A DNA stretch of 64,000 nt from Desulfoscipio geothermicus DSM 3669. GTDB taxonomy: Bacteria; Bacillota; Desulfotomaculia; Desulfotomaculales; Desulfallaceae. The stretch lies in NCBI RefSeq assembly GCF_900115975.1, contig NZ_FOYM01000017.1, forward strand, positions 1 to 64,000, read 5' to 3'. Every line of letters starts with the position of its first letter. Position 1 is the first letter of the stretch. The position numbers and the translations under genes were made by a program. This document shows positions 17,742-24,154 of this stretch, in pieces. A model generated the notes under the pieces. The model worked only from the letters and a program-made list of their open reading frames with translations. It searched no databases and had not been told where the DNA came from.

Positions 17742-18305
17742 TCAATACACTTCATTAATTGAGGCTTGTCTTTTTAAAATCTGCATAAGCCATTTCAAAA
17801 GGACCGCCATGGCAAAATATATTGGAAAAGAATAATAATAATTCCACTCCAATAACTGATAATAGCCCAACCACTTTAACAGCGGCTCCGAAGCAAAGGC
17901 AAATAGGCCGGATATAAAAATATTAGAAAAAATAAATAATCTCCAGGAGCTGAAATACTGATAAACAAGCATATATACTACCGGTATTACTGAAATGTCA
18001 TATGCGATAAATACATCCAGCAGTGGGACGAACTGATAATGATATTCCCACAAATCGAACTCCACACCTATTGCGTCAAACAACGTTGATAACGTCATAA
18101 CCATAAGTCCGTAGGTGATAATTTCAAATATTCTGCGGCGATCCACAACTTTCCACCAGGCTAACCATGGTATAACAACCAGGGCTACCAAAATCCACCA
18201 TTGCCAGGTGAATAGTATGTCGTTCAACCAGGTTTCTCTAAGAGCTACATCGGCATTTTTTTGTAGTTCATGTTCTTTTACAAAAGAAGAGGGGAGTTGT
18301 TTCAT
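17742..18305 (-). CDS. CBO0543-like integral membrane protein
   Basis: This 187-aa protein is predicted to have five or six membrane segments ([40 protein letters not shown]; then [20 protein letters not shown] and later segments). The WEY..Q..P and FxxDIS-type motifs recall the clostridial CBO0543 family, whose function is not established. It lies three bases downstream of rarD on the same strand, so the two are probably co-transcribed. Confidence 0.7.
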   Translation of the reverse strand: MKQLPSSFVKEHELQKNADVALRETWLNDILFTWQWWILVALVVIPWLAWWKVVDRRRIFEIITYGLMVMTLSTLFDAIGVEFDLWEYHYQFVPLLDVFIAYDISVIPVVYMLVYQYFSSWRLFIFSNIFISGLFAFASEPLLKWLGYYQLLEWNYYYSFPIYFAMAVLLKWLMQILKRQASINEVY

Positions 18306-18307
18306 AA

Positions 18308-19267
18308 TTATGCCGTTTTTTTATCCTCCAAAGTTATTTTTTTGAAGAGCATGGATTCAAGCCTGATAAAAGATTTAGTTTTGGCCAGTGAAAATATAAT
18401 TAACGCAGTCCAGATAAAAACAAAGGATGAAAGATGAACGCCGGTAAACGGTTCATGATAGATAAAAACGCCTAAAATCAGCATCAGAGTCGGGGCAATA
18501 TACTGTAAAAATCCAATCACCGATAACGGAAGACGCTTTGCGCCGCCGGCAAACAAGAGCAGCGGAACTGCTGTGATAACACCGGCCCCTATTAAAAGCG
18601 ACGAGGTTATTGGAGAATCTAAACCAAAGGCTCCATTCCCGTTATTATGTACATATCTTAAAAATATTAATGCAAACGGGGAAATGAACAGGGTTTCCAG
18701 TGTAAGTCCGGTTATGGCCCCGGCGTTGACCACTTTTTTAATTAGGCCATATAAACCAAAGCTTATGGCTAATATTAATGCCACCCAGGGAACAGATCCA
18801 AAACGCAATGTCATGTTTAACACACCGATCGTGGCCAGGAAAAAGGATACTATTTGCCAGAGTGAGAGTTTTTCTTTTAATACAATAATTCCCAGCAGCA
18901 CACTTATCAGCGGATTAATGTAATACCCCAGGCTTGATTCAATAACATGATTATTATTTACCGCCCAGATGTAAGTAAACCAGTTTACACTGACCAGCGC
19001 GGCAGCCATCATAATACCCAGGAGCTTTTTCGGTTGAACAATGATTTCAAATAGCTCACTGATAAACGCCCTTAGCTTTGCTGTTACAAGTAAAACAAAT
19101 ACCATAAAGAAAAAAGACCATACAATGCGGTGCGCCAGGATTTCCTGGGACGGAACATTGTGGACAAACTTCCAGTAGACCGGTAAAATCCCCCAAAGCA
19201 CGTATGCGCCTACGGCAGATACAATTCCTGTAACCTGTTCATTTGTTTGTTCAAGCTTCATAGCCAT
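18308..19267 (-). CDS. rarD: RarD-type EamA/DMT transporter
   Basis: A ten-helix drug/metabolite-superfamily transporter with the RarD opening (GIVSAVGAYVLWGILPVYWK) and the VNWFTYIWAVNNNHVIESSLGYYI region (quoted in parts) shared with RarD proteins. The likely start is ATG 19267 (MAMKLEQ), with GGGG shortly ahead; the frame is open to 19312 without a clear site. Substrate is unknown; the historical chloramphenicol phenotype of RarD is not diagnostic. It ends at 18308, just before the CBO0543-like gene. Confidence 0.82.
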   Translation of the reverse strand: MAMKLEQTNEQVTGIVSAVGAYVLWGILPVYWKFVHNVPSQEILAHRIVWSFFFMVFVLLVTAKLRAFISELFEIIVQPKKLLGIMMAAALVSVNWFTYIWAVNNNHVIESSLGYYINPLISVLLGIIVLKEKLSLWQIVSFFLATIGVLNMTLRFGSVPWVALILAISFGLYGLIKKVVNAGAITGLTLETLFISPFALIFLRYVHNNGNGAFGLDSPITSSLLIGAGVITAVPLLLFAGGAKRLPLSVIGFLQYIAPTLMLILGVFIYHEPFTGVHLSSFVFIWTALIIFSLAKTKSFIRLESMLFKKITLEDKKTA

Positions 19268-19358
19268 TGCCCCGATCGTGAAAATTAACGAACAAAATAA
19301 TTGTAGGCCCAATCATTATAAAATGCAATAGCAGCAGGGCGGTATAAAACAATGGAGA

Positions 19359-19388
19359 AACCCGGCTCTGTATGTGCGCCGGGTTTTC
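19359..19388. terminator. Hairpin terminator between rarD and the Mo/W transporter
   Basis: AACCCGGC (19359-19366) pairs with GCCGGGTT (19378-19385) and is followed by TTTTC on the plus strand. It lies immediately after the stop of the minus-strand ATPase gene and probably ends that operon. Confidence 0.6.
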
Positions 19389-19390
19389 AA

Positions 19391-20425
19391 TTAAATCACG
19401 TGTGTGGAAGAACTGTTAAAACCGGCCCATAAATTGTCACCTACAGTGATTGCCGTTTCTTTGACAAACCGGGTGGTGGCAAAACATACCAGAGGGATCC
19501 CGATGTCAATGGTTATTTTGGATAGCGCGCCCTGGTTGCTGATATTTAATACTTTCCCGTTAAACTGGTAGTGATAGCACAAATCAAAAGGTTCCTTGGA
19601 TAAGGCAATATCTTCGGGGGGGACAGCCACCTTTACTTTTCCTTGCTTGCCGGTATTTACAAATATGTCTACGTCCGGGGCTAAAGAAACCTTGTCGTCG
19701 TTTACTTGCCCTTCAAAAATATTTTCTATTCCCACAAAGCTGGCTACGAAATCGTTCTGTGGTTTGTAAAAAATTTCCTGCGGCGTTCCCACCTGAATAA
19801 TTTGACCCTGGTGCATGACTCCAATTTTATCTGCCAGGTACATTGCTTCATTAAAGTCATGGGTTACGTGCAAGGTGGTTGTTTTCAGGGTTTGATGAAT
19901 TTTTTTCAGTTCCTCCTGGAAATTTTCCTTGGAACGGGGGTCCAGGGCGCTCAAAGGTTCGTCCAGTAAAAGTATTTCCGGAGAAATGATCAAAGCTCTG
20001 GCCAGCGCCGTTCTCTGCTGCTCGCCTCCGCTTAGGGTGGAAGGGTGCCGGTTCAGCAAGTGACCGATACCTAGCATGGCAACCAATTCATCTAATTTAC
20101 TTTTGATTATCTTTTTCGGGAGTTTGCGTATTTGGGCGCCAAAAATGATATTTTCTTTTACCGTTAGATGTGGAAAAAGCGCGTAGTCCTGATAAACAAA
20201 GCCTACTTTTCGTTGTTCCGGGGCAAGGGTCGCCAGGTTGCGTTCTTTAAACCGGATGGTGCCCTTATCCGGTCGATACATTCCCGCGATCGTTTCCAGA
20301 ATTACTGTTTTCCCGGTACCGGTGGGGCCGAGTATGATAAAATATTCTCCTTCCTGTACTTCCAGGTTGATATCTAACAGCTGAAATTCTCCCAATTTTA
20401 CGGTGACATGTTCCAATCTGAGCAA
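19391..20425 (-). CDS. Molybdate/tungstate ABC transporter ATPase (WtpC/ModC-like)
   Basis: This 344-aa ATPase has Walker A GPTGTGKT, the Q-loop in VYQDYALFPHLTV, signature LSGGEQQR, Walker B LLLDEPLSALD and H-loop HVTHDF. A C-terminal TOBE-like region (about 270-340) is the oxyanion-sensing domain in ModC and WtpC. Walker A GPTGTGKT is the form seen in WtpC-like subunits. It is the last gene of a minus-strand operon with permease, binding protein and DUF364 protein, under riboswitch control. Tungstate is favoured over molybdate only by context. Confidence 0.83.
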   Translation of the reverse strand: MLRLEHVTVKLGEFQLLDINLEVQEGEYFIILGPTGTGKTVILETIAGMYRPDKGTIRFKERNLATLAPEQRKVGFVYQDYALFPHLTVKENIIFGAQIRKLPKKIIKSKLDELVAMLGIGHLLNRHPSTLSGGEQQRTALARALIISPEILLLDEPLSALDPRSKENFQEELKKIHQTLKTTTLHVTHDFNEAMYLADKIGVMHQGQIIQVGTPQEIFYKPQNDFVASFVGIENIFEGQVNDDKVSLAPDVDIFVNTGKQGKVKVAVPPEDIALSKEPFDLCYHYQFNGKVLNISNQGALSKITIDIGIPLVCFATTRFVKETAITVGDNLWAGFNSSSTHVI

Positions 20426-20440
20426 CTTTCAATATCCCCC

Positions 20441-21256
20441 TTAACTACCCAACCGTGAGTGCTCCAGCTGGTTTCCCCCCAAATATTGAAATATAAATAG
20501 AGAAATTACTGAGATCAGTATGAGGATTGTTGCCGCCGCCATGGCCAGTTCGAGATCACCGGTGGACATGTTTAAAAACAATGAAACAGGGAGGGTTTCC
20601 GTTTTTAAACGGGTGGCGCCCGCCAGCATAAGGGCTGCGCCGAATTCCCCCAGCGCCCTGGCCCACGTGATCACCACCCCGGCTAAAATACCGTTCTTGG
20701 CCAGGGGGAGTGTAACCTGGCAAATGGCTTGGATTCGGTTGCAACCCAGGGTTCGGGCGACAAATTCAATGCGCGGATCGATATTTTCAATTACCGCCTT
20801 GAGTACCCGCAGCATATAAGGCACATTGACAAAAAATTGAGCCAGGATAATCCCTTGAACGGTAAACACAAAATTTAGACCGGCATTGATCAAAAAACGT
20901 CCGAAATCGGAGTTCCCGAACAGAATCAGCAATGCCACGCCGGATACTATTGGCGGCAAAGCCATGGGGACTTCCAATATTGTATTGACCAGTTTTTTGC
21001 CCGGAAATGGCAAACGAACCATACCGTAGGCGACAGGGACGGAAAAAACTATGCACATTAAAGTAGAGATTATCGAGGTGTAAAAGCTCAGCTTTATGGC
21101 AAACCGGATCTCTTCAATCAACAGACTCGTTAAAAGATTCGGCAATCCCCTGGTCAATACCATGGAAATAGCCAGGATGATAAATCCGGTCAGTATTGCA
21201 ATACATAAAGCGATAAAGGCGTTAAATAATATATTGATACTATTTTTGTTTTTCAC
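20441..21256 (-). CDS. Molybdate/tungstate ABC transporter permease
   Basis: A 271-aa membrane protein with about six spans and the binding-protein-dependent transport fold. The EAA-type loop (ARTLGCNRIQAICQVTLPLA) and the WARALGEFGAALMLAG segment are typical of ModB/WtpB/CysT permeases. It forms the homodimeric channel energised by the ATPase encoded 15 bases downstream. No anomaly was seen. Confidence 0.85.
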   Translation of the reverse strand: MKNKNSINILFNAFIALCIAILTGFIILAISMVLTRGLPNLLTSLLIEEIRFAIKLSFYTSIISTLMCIVFSVPVAYGMVRLPFPGKKLVNTILEVPMALPPIVSGVALLILFGNSDFGRFLINAGLNFVFTVQGIILAQFFVNVPYMLRVLKAVIENIDPRIEFVARTLGCNRIQAICQVTLPLAKNGILAGVVITWARALGEFGAALMLAGATRLKTETLPVSLFLNMSTGDLELAMAAATILILISVISLFIFQYLGGNQLEHSRLGS

Positions 21257-21282
21257 TATAGTTACACGCCCTTTTCAACTGA

Positions 21283-22080
21283 CTATTCCACCGGCTTAAA
21301 ACCATGTTTCTGAAAAATCTCTTTTCCTGCAGCGGAAGCCGTAAAATCAACGAATTGCCTGGCCAACTCCATTTGTTGAGAGTTTTTAATTACGCAAACA
21401 GGGATAGTTTTAATCATATTTTTTTCTTTGGGAATTTCAATAACCTCTATTTCTTCAGCCGCCAGGGCATTGTCTTCCCAGATTATGGACGCGTCTGCCT
21501 GTTTCATGCTCAGGTAAACCACCAGTTCATTAACGGTCGCGGCTTTTGCTACCGTGTTACGGGCCACGGATTCTTTCAGATTGTTTTCTTCCAGCAGTTT
21601 TTGAGCCAGTTTGCCGATGGCCGCAGATTTTTCATCAGCTAAAACCACCCGGACATCTTTTTTGCCCAGGTCTGCCAGACTTTTTATATTGGCGGGGTTA
21701 CCCCGGGGCACGCCGATTACGGGTATATGATAGGCCACATCTTTTTTTTCATCAACCAAACCTTTTTCTTTAGCTAAATCGTAGTAATATAAAGACCCGG
21801 GCACATACACATCTCCCTTGCCGCTGAGCTCAATTTGGCTAAGGTTTTGCGCCGATCCTGCATAGGAATAATGTACTTTGACGCCGAATTTTTCTGTGAA
21901 TAGTTTACCAATTTCGTCCATGGGCTTGCGCAGGCCGGCGCCGCTGTACACCTGCAGGGATCTAGTTTCCGTTTTGACTGCTTTATTGTCATCCTGGCTT
22001 GATGTGCTGCTGCCGCAGCCGGTCAGGGCAATAATCATCATCACTGCAATAATAAATATTGAGAGCCGTTTAACCAGCAT
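21283..22080 (-). CDS. Molybdate/tungstate-binding lipoprotein (ModA/WtpA-like)
   Basis: At 265 aa this has a lipoprotein signal (IIALTGCGSS, Cys ~22), then the ModA-type fold: LQVYSGAGLRKPMDE with the oxyanion-binding serine, HYSYAGSAQNLSQIE, DVYVPG, VGVPRGNPANI-like and the IWEDNALAAEEIEVIEIP region. It captures molybdate or tungstate outside the cell. ATG follows AAAGGAG. In family terms ModA-like proteins cannot be split into Mo- and W-specific forms by eye; the cofactor context suggests W. Confidence 0.82.
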   Translation of the reverse strand: MLVKRLSIFIIAVMMIIALTGCGSSTSSQDDNKAVKTETRSLQVYSGAGLRKPMDEIGKLFTEKFGVKVHYSYAGSAQNLSQIELSGKGDVYVPGSLYYYDLAKEKGLVDEKKDVAYHIPVIGVPRGNPANIKSLADLGKKDVRVVLADEKSAAIGKLAQKLLEENNLKESVARNTVAKAATVNELVVYLSMKQADASIIWEDNALAAEEIEVIEIPKEKNMIKTIPVCVIKNSQQMELARQFVDFTASAAGKEIFQKHGFKPVE

Positions 22081-22101
22081 GGAAATAATACTCCTTTCTA
22101 A

Positions 22102-22872
22102 TTAATGTCCGCAGTGGCAGTATTTCTGGCAGCCTGTAAAATACGCTATTCCAGCAACGGTCACCCCGTAAAAAACCACGGGCTTTTCTTTAAGGATGGA
22201 TTTGTAAGTATTGTTTACCAGGGTGCTGCCGGTAGCAAAAACGATATTACTCCAATTTAGCACTTCCTCCGTGTTATCGACGTGCTCGACCAGCACGCCG
22301 TACTTGTACCGGCCGACGTTTTCGGGGTCTAAATCGGTGACCCTGATGGGAAAATGCCGGGCCAGGTTATCTACCATGGCGGGCTGCAAGCCGATGAAAG
22401 CGATGCGGGGGCAGGTGGATATCTTTTCAACGTATTTCACCAGGTTACGTGCGCATTCTTCGGGTTCTTCGTTTTTGCAGTGAACGGTGCGGTCAATCCA
22501 CTTCAAGTGCTTCAACACGGCGTTGATAGTGGCAATAAATATGGCGCGCTCAAAATTGTCGGACAGGCCAAGTTCCAGCACTTCCCGGACAGTGCCGCTG
22601 AACTTGCCCGGCATGTCGGTAAAGGCCTGGCCCACACCGTCCAGGAAACGGGCTTCGATCATTACTTCCCGGCCTTTTACCAGGGGAAAATCCTGCCGTT
22701 CGGGATTGCCGATGGATTCTTCGGGCGACAGGGTGCGCGCTGATACAATATGTACCTCCCGCTCCAGAAGTCCGTATTCTTCCGATATTTGTCGCAGTTT
22801 TTCCTGTAATCTGTCGTAGGTCAGTTCATCAAGCCGGATACTACGGAAATGCTTGTCATTACCGTTCATCAA
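22102..22872 (-). CDS. DUF364 (putative heavy-metal chelation) protein
   Basis: This 256-aa protein consists of an N-terminal DUF4213-like part (LTYDRLQEKLRQISEEYG, and later ERAIFIATINAVLKHL) and a Rossmann-like DUF364 domain (IAFIGLQPAMVDNLA, then VFATGSTLVNNT). The tail CQKYCHCGH is cysteine- and histidine-rich and could bind a metal. DUF364 genes often neighbour Mo/W or Ni transport and cofactor genes; the biochemical role is not established. It is the first gene of the transporter operon and directly follows the riboswitch-linked terminator. RBS AAAGGAGG. Confidence 0.8.
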   Translation of the reverse strand: MMNGNDKHFRSIRLDELTYDRLQEKLRQISEEYGLLEREVHIVSARTLSPEESIGNPERQDFPLVKGREVMIEARFLDGVGQAFTDMPGKFSGTVREVLELGLSDNFERAIFIATINAVLKHLKWIDRTVHCKNEEPEECARNLVKYVEKISTCPRIAFIGLQPAMVDNLARHFPIRVTDLDPENVGRYKYGVLVEHVDNTEEVLNWSNIVFATGSTLVNNTYKSILKEKPVVFYGVTVAGIAYFTGCQKYCHCGH

Positions 22873-22913
22873 ATTAATACCTCCTTTGTAAATTAATTAT
22901 TTTTTAAAGTAAA

Positions 22914-22944
22914 ATAAAAAAAACCGGAGAACAAGACTCCGGTT
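22914..22944 (-). terminator. Riboswitch-linked terminator ahead of the DUF364-transporter operon
   Basis: On the minus strand AACCGGAG pairs with CTCCGGTT over a 7-base loop and is followed by eight T residues. It lies between riboswitch copy A and the DUF364 start, so it is the natural off-switch of an attenuator. Confidence 0.8.
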
Positions 22945-22985
22945 GGTAAAGCACATCAAAAACTGCCCTGCATAAGCAAAAGTAG

Positions 22986-23078
22986 GCTCCTTTCCAACCG
23001 GGAGGCGCACCGGTTTCCCCGTACACCCTGTCGTTCACGGACCATATCTCTAAAGACTTAGGCCCCATGAATCGGAGC
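22986..23078 (-). ncRNA. Moco/Tuco-type riboswitch, copy A
   Basis: The minus-strand RNA contains the conserved GGTGTAC...GCGCCTCCCGGTTGGAAAGG core that marks molybdenum/tungsten-cofactor (Moco RNA) riboswitches, closed by a terminal GCTCC/GGAGC helix. The closing helix changes sequence but keeps pairing in copies B and C. The element is short (~93 nt), which suits the tungsten-type (Tuco) variants that lack one helix (inference). The attenuator at 22914-22944 follows. Confidence 0.8.
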
Positions 23079-23099
23079 ATGAAATTAAATTGTAATTTG

Positions 23100-23138
23100 A
23101 AAAAGCCGGCTCTGCGCAAAAAAAAGCAGTAACCGGCC
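23100..23138 (-). terminator. Terminator of riboswitch copy B
   Basis: On the minus strand GCCGGTTACTGC can pair with GCGCAG...GCCGGC, followed by CTTTTTC. It lies just downstream of riboswitch B and upstream of riboswitch A, so copy B has its own off-switch. Confidence 0.65.
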
Positions 23139-23155
23139 ATAAATCAACCGTACCA

Positions 23156-23259
23156 CCTCCTTTCCGCATCGGGAGGCACAGGCGTTTCCCCCTGCACCCT
23201 ACCGGTCCAAAAACCATAGCCAATATATCTTGAGCGCCTTAGGTTAAAGGACTCGGAGG
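23156..23259 (-). ncRNA. Moco/Tuco-type riboswitch, copy B
   Basis: Same core as copies A and C: a GGTAGGGTGCA segment, then GTGCCTCCCGATGCGGAAAGG, closed by CCTCC/GGAGG. It forms a tandem with copy A ahead of the DUF364-transporter operon, each copy followed by a terminator. Tandem cofactor riboswitches give a steeper or two-input response (inference). Confidence 0.8.
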
Positions 23260-23460
23260 AAATATTATTATTTGTCGGCAATTTTTTATATAATTCGCCA
23301 TTAAGTCTTAAGTTCCTGCACATCAACCCCTTTCGATTTTCATTTGCCGTATTTGTTAGGTCCGCATGCAAATGAAATTGAAGACGCGTACAAATTACAA
23401 AGGATAGCGGTTTGCTTGGCAGGTCCTGAAGCATTCAAAACATTCTGGAATATAAGGGGC

Positions 23461-23883
23461 TCACATTTTGTGACATAACGAAGTACGGGTGACATGCTTA
23501 ACCCTGGTTCTGCCGTGCTTGAGTTTCATATTTCCATACTTGTCACTGATGATGGCATAACCACTTGCCAATACTTTGGGGTCGTTTTTGATTTCGCCCA
23601 ATATGGCGTTGATTATTTTTTGCCTTACTTTCCGCTCATTTGTTTTGGCCGGGTAAAAAAAAGAAACGGCTGCATATCCGTAAGCATTTCTTTGTTCAAC
23701 CCTGACCAGCAGTCCGGCATCAGTTAATCTGTCGTAAACCAAGTAAGGATCAAATAGTCTACAATCCAACCCGCCAAATTTTTCACATATATCGTTGAGT
23801 ATTATTTCCCTTTCGTTATGTATGCCGGTAACCACTCCCGGCCTGAACAAAACAACAAAATTACCCAACTGGCTTTTTTTCAC
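23461..23883 (-). CDS. Unknown 140-aa protein under Moco/Tuco riboswitch control
   Basis: Not recognised. GTG start with AAGGAGGGG ahead. The protein is basic, mixed alpha/beta, without signal peptide or membrane span. Visible segments are NFVVLFRPGVVTGIHNER, FGGLDCRLFDPYLVYDRLTD (an N-terminal helix/strand unit), a YGYAAVSFFYP strand and a lysine-rich C-terminal half (ERKVRQKIINAILGEI). There are only two or three cysteines and no classical metal motif. It lies alone between riboswitch C and the tandem riboswitches, so its expression should follow Mo/W-cofactor level. That is the only functional clue. Confidence 0.75.
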   Translation of the reverse strand: MKKSQLGNFVVLFRPGVVTGIHNEREIILNDICEKFGGLDCRLFDPYLVYDRLTDAGLLVRVEQRNAYGYAAVSFFYPAKTNERKVRQKIINAILGEIKNDPKVLASGYAIISDKYGNMKLKHGRTRVKHVTRTSLCHKM

Positions 23884-23901
23884 GTCTGCCCCTCCTTGAA
23901 A

Positions 23902-23938
23902 GCAAAAAGCCCTTCATTGCGAAAAAGCAATGAAGGGC
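23902..23938 (-). terminator. Terminator of riboswitch copy C
   Basis: A perfect 12-bp stem (GCCCTTCATTGC with its complement, six-base loop) is followed on the minus strand by TTTTTGC. It stands between riboswitch C and the start of the 140-aa gene and is the strongest terminator of the three. Confidence 0.88.
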
Positions 23939-23960
23939 ATAGTTAACAATGCCTGCCATT

Positions 23961-24059
23961 CTCTTCTTTCCGCAATGGGAGGCGCACCAGTTTCCCGGTA
24001 CACCCTACCGGTCCGGCCGCCATGACGTAACCGCCTGCAGGCCTGCCGGACTCGAAGAG
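23961..24059 (-). ncRNA. Moco/Tuco-type riboswitch, copy C
   Basis: Contains GGTAGGGTGTACC, then GTGCGCCTCCCATTGCGGAAAG, closed by CTCTTC/GAAGAG. The closing helix differs from copies A and B by compensatory changes, which is good evidence for a conserved RNA fold. It controls the 140-aa gene through the strong terminator directly downstream. Confidence 0.8.
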
Positions 24060-24154
24060 TTAGTTTTTCTATAATATACTTTATAAAGAGTACTTTCCGC
24101 AATAGTGTTGAACAAATTTACCAGTAAACGGCGAGCCTGTTCATTTGCCGCGGT

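Noticed and set aside
17532-17762. A 76-aa plus-strand ORF as an intact gene
   Set aside because: It is only the C-terminal segment of Hcp followed by unrelated codons; reported as a pseudogene fragment.
22986-24059. A three-unit repeat as a CRISPR-like array
   Set aside because: The units are ~100 nt, far apart, and vary by compensatory changes in a closing helix, which marks riboswitches rather than CRISPR repeats.
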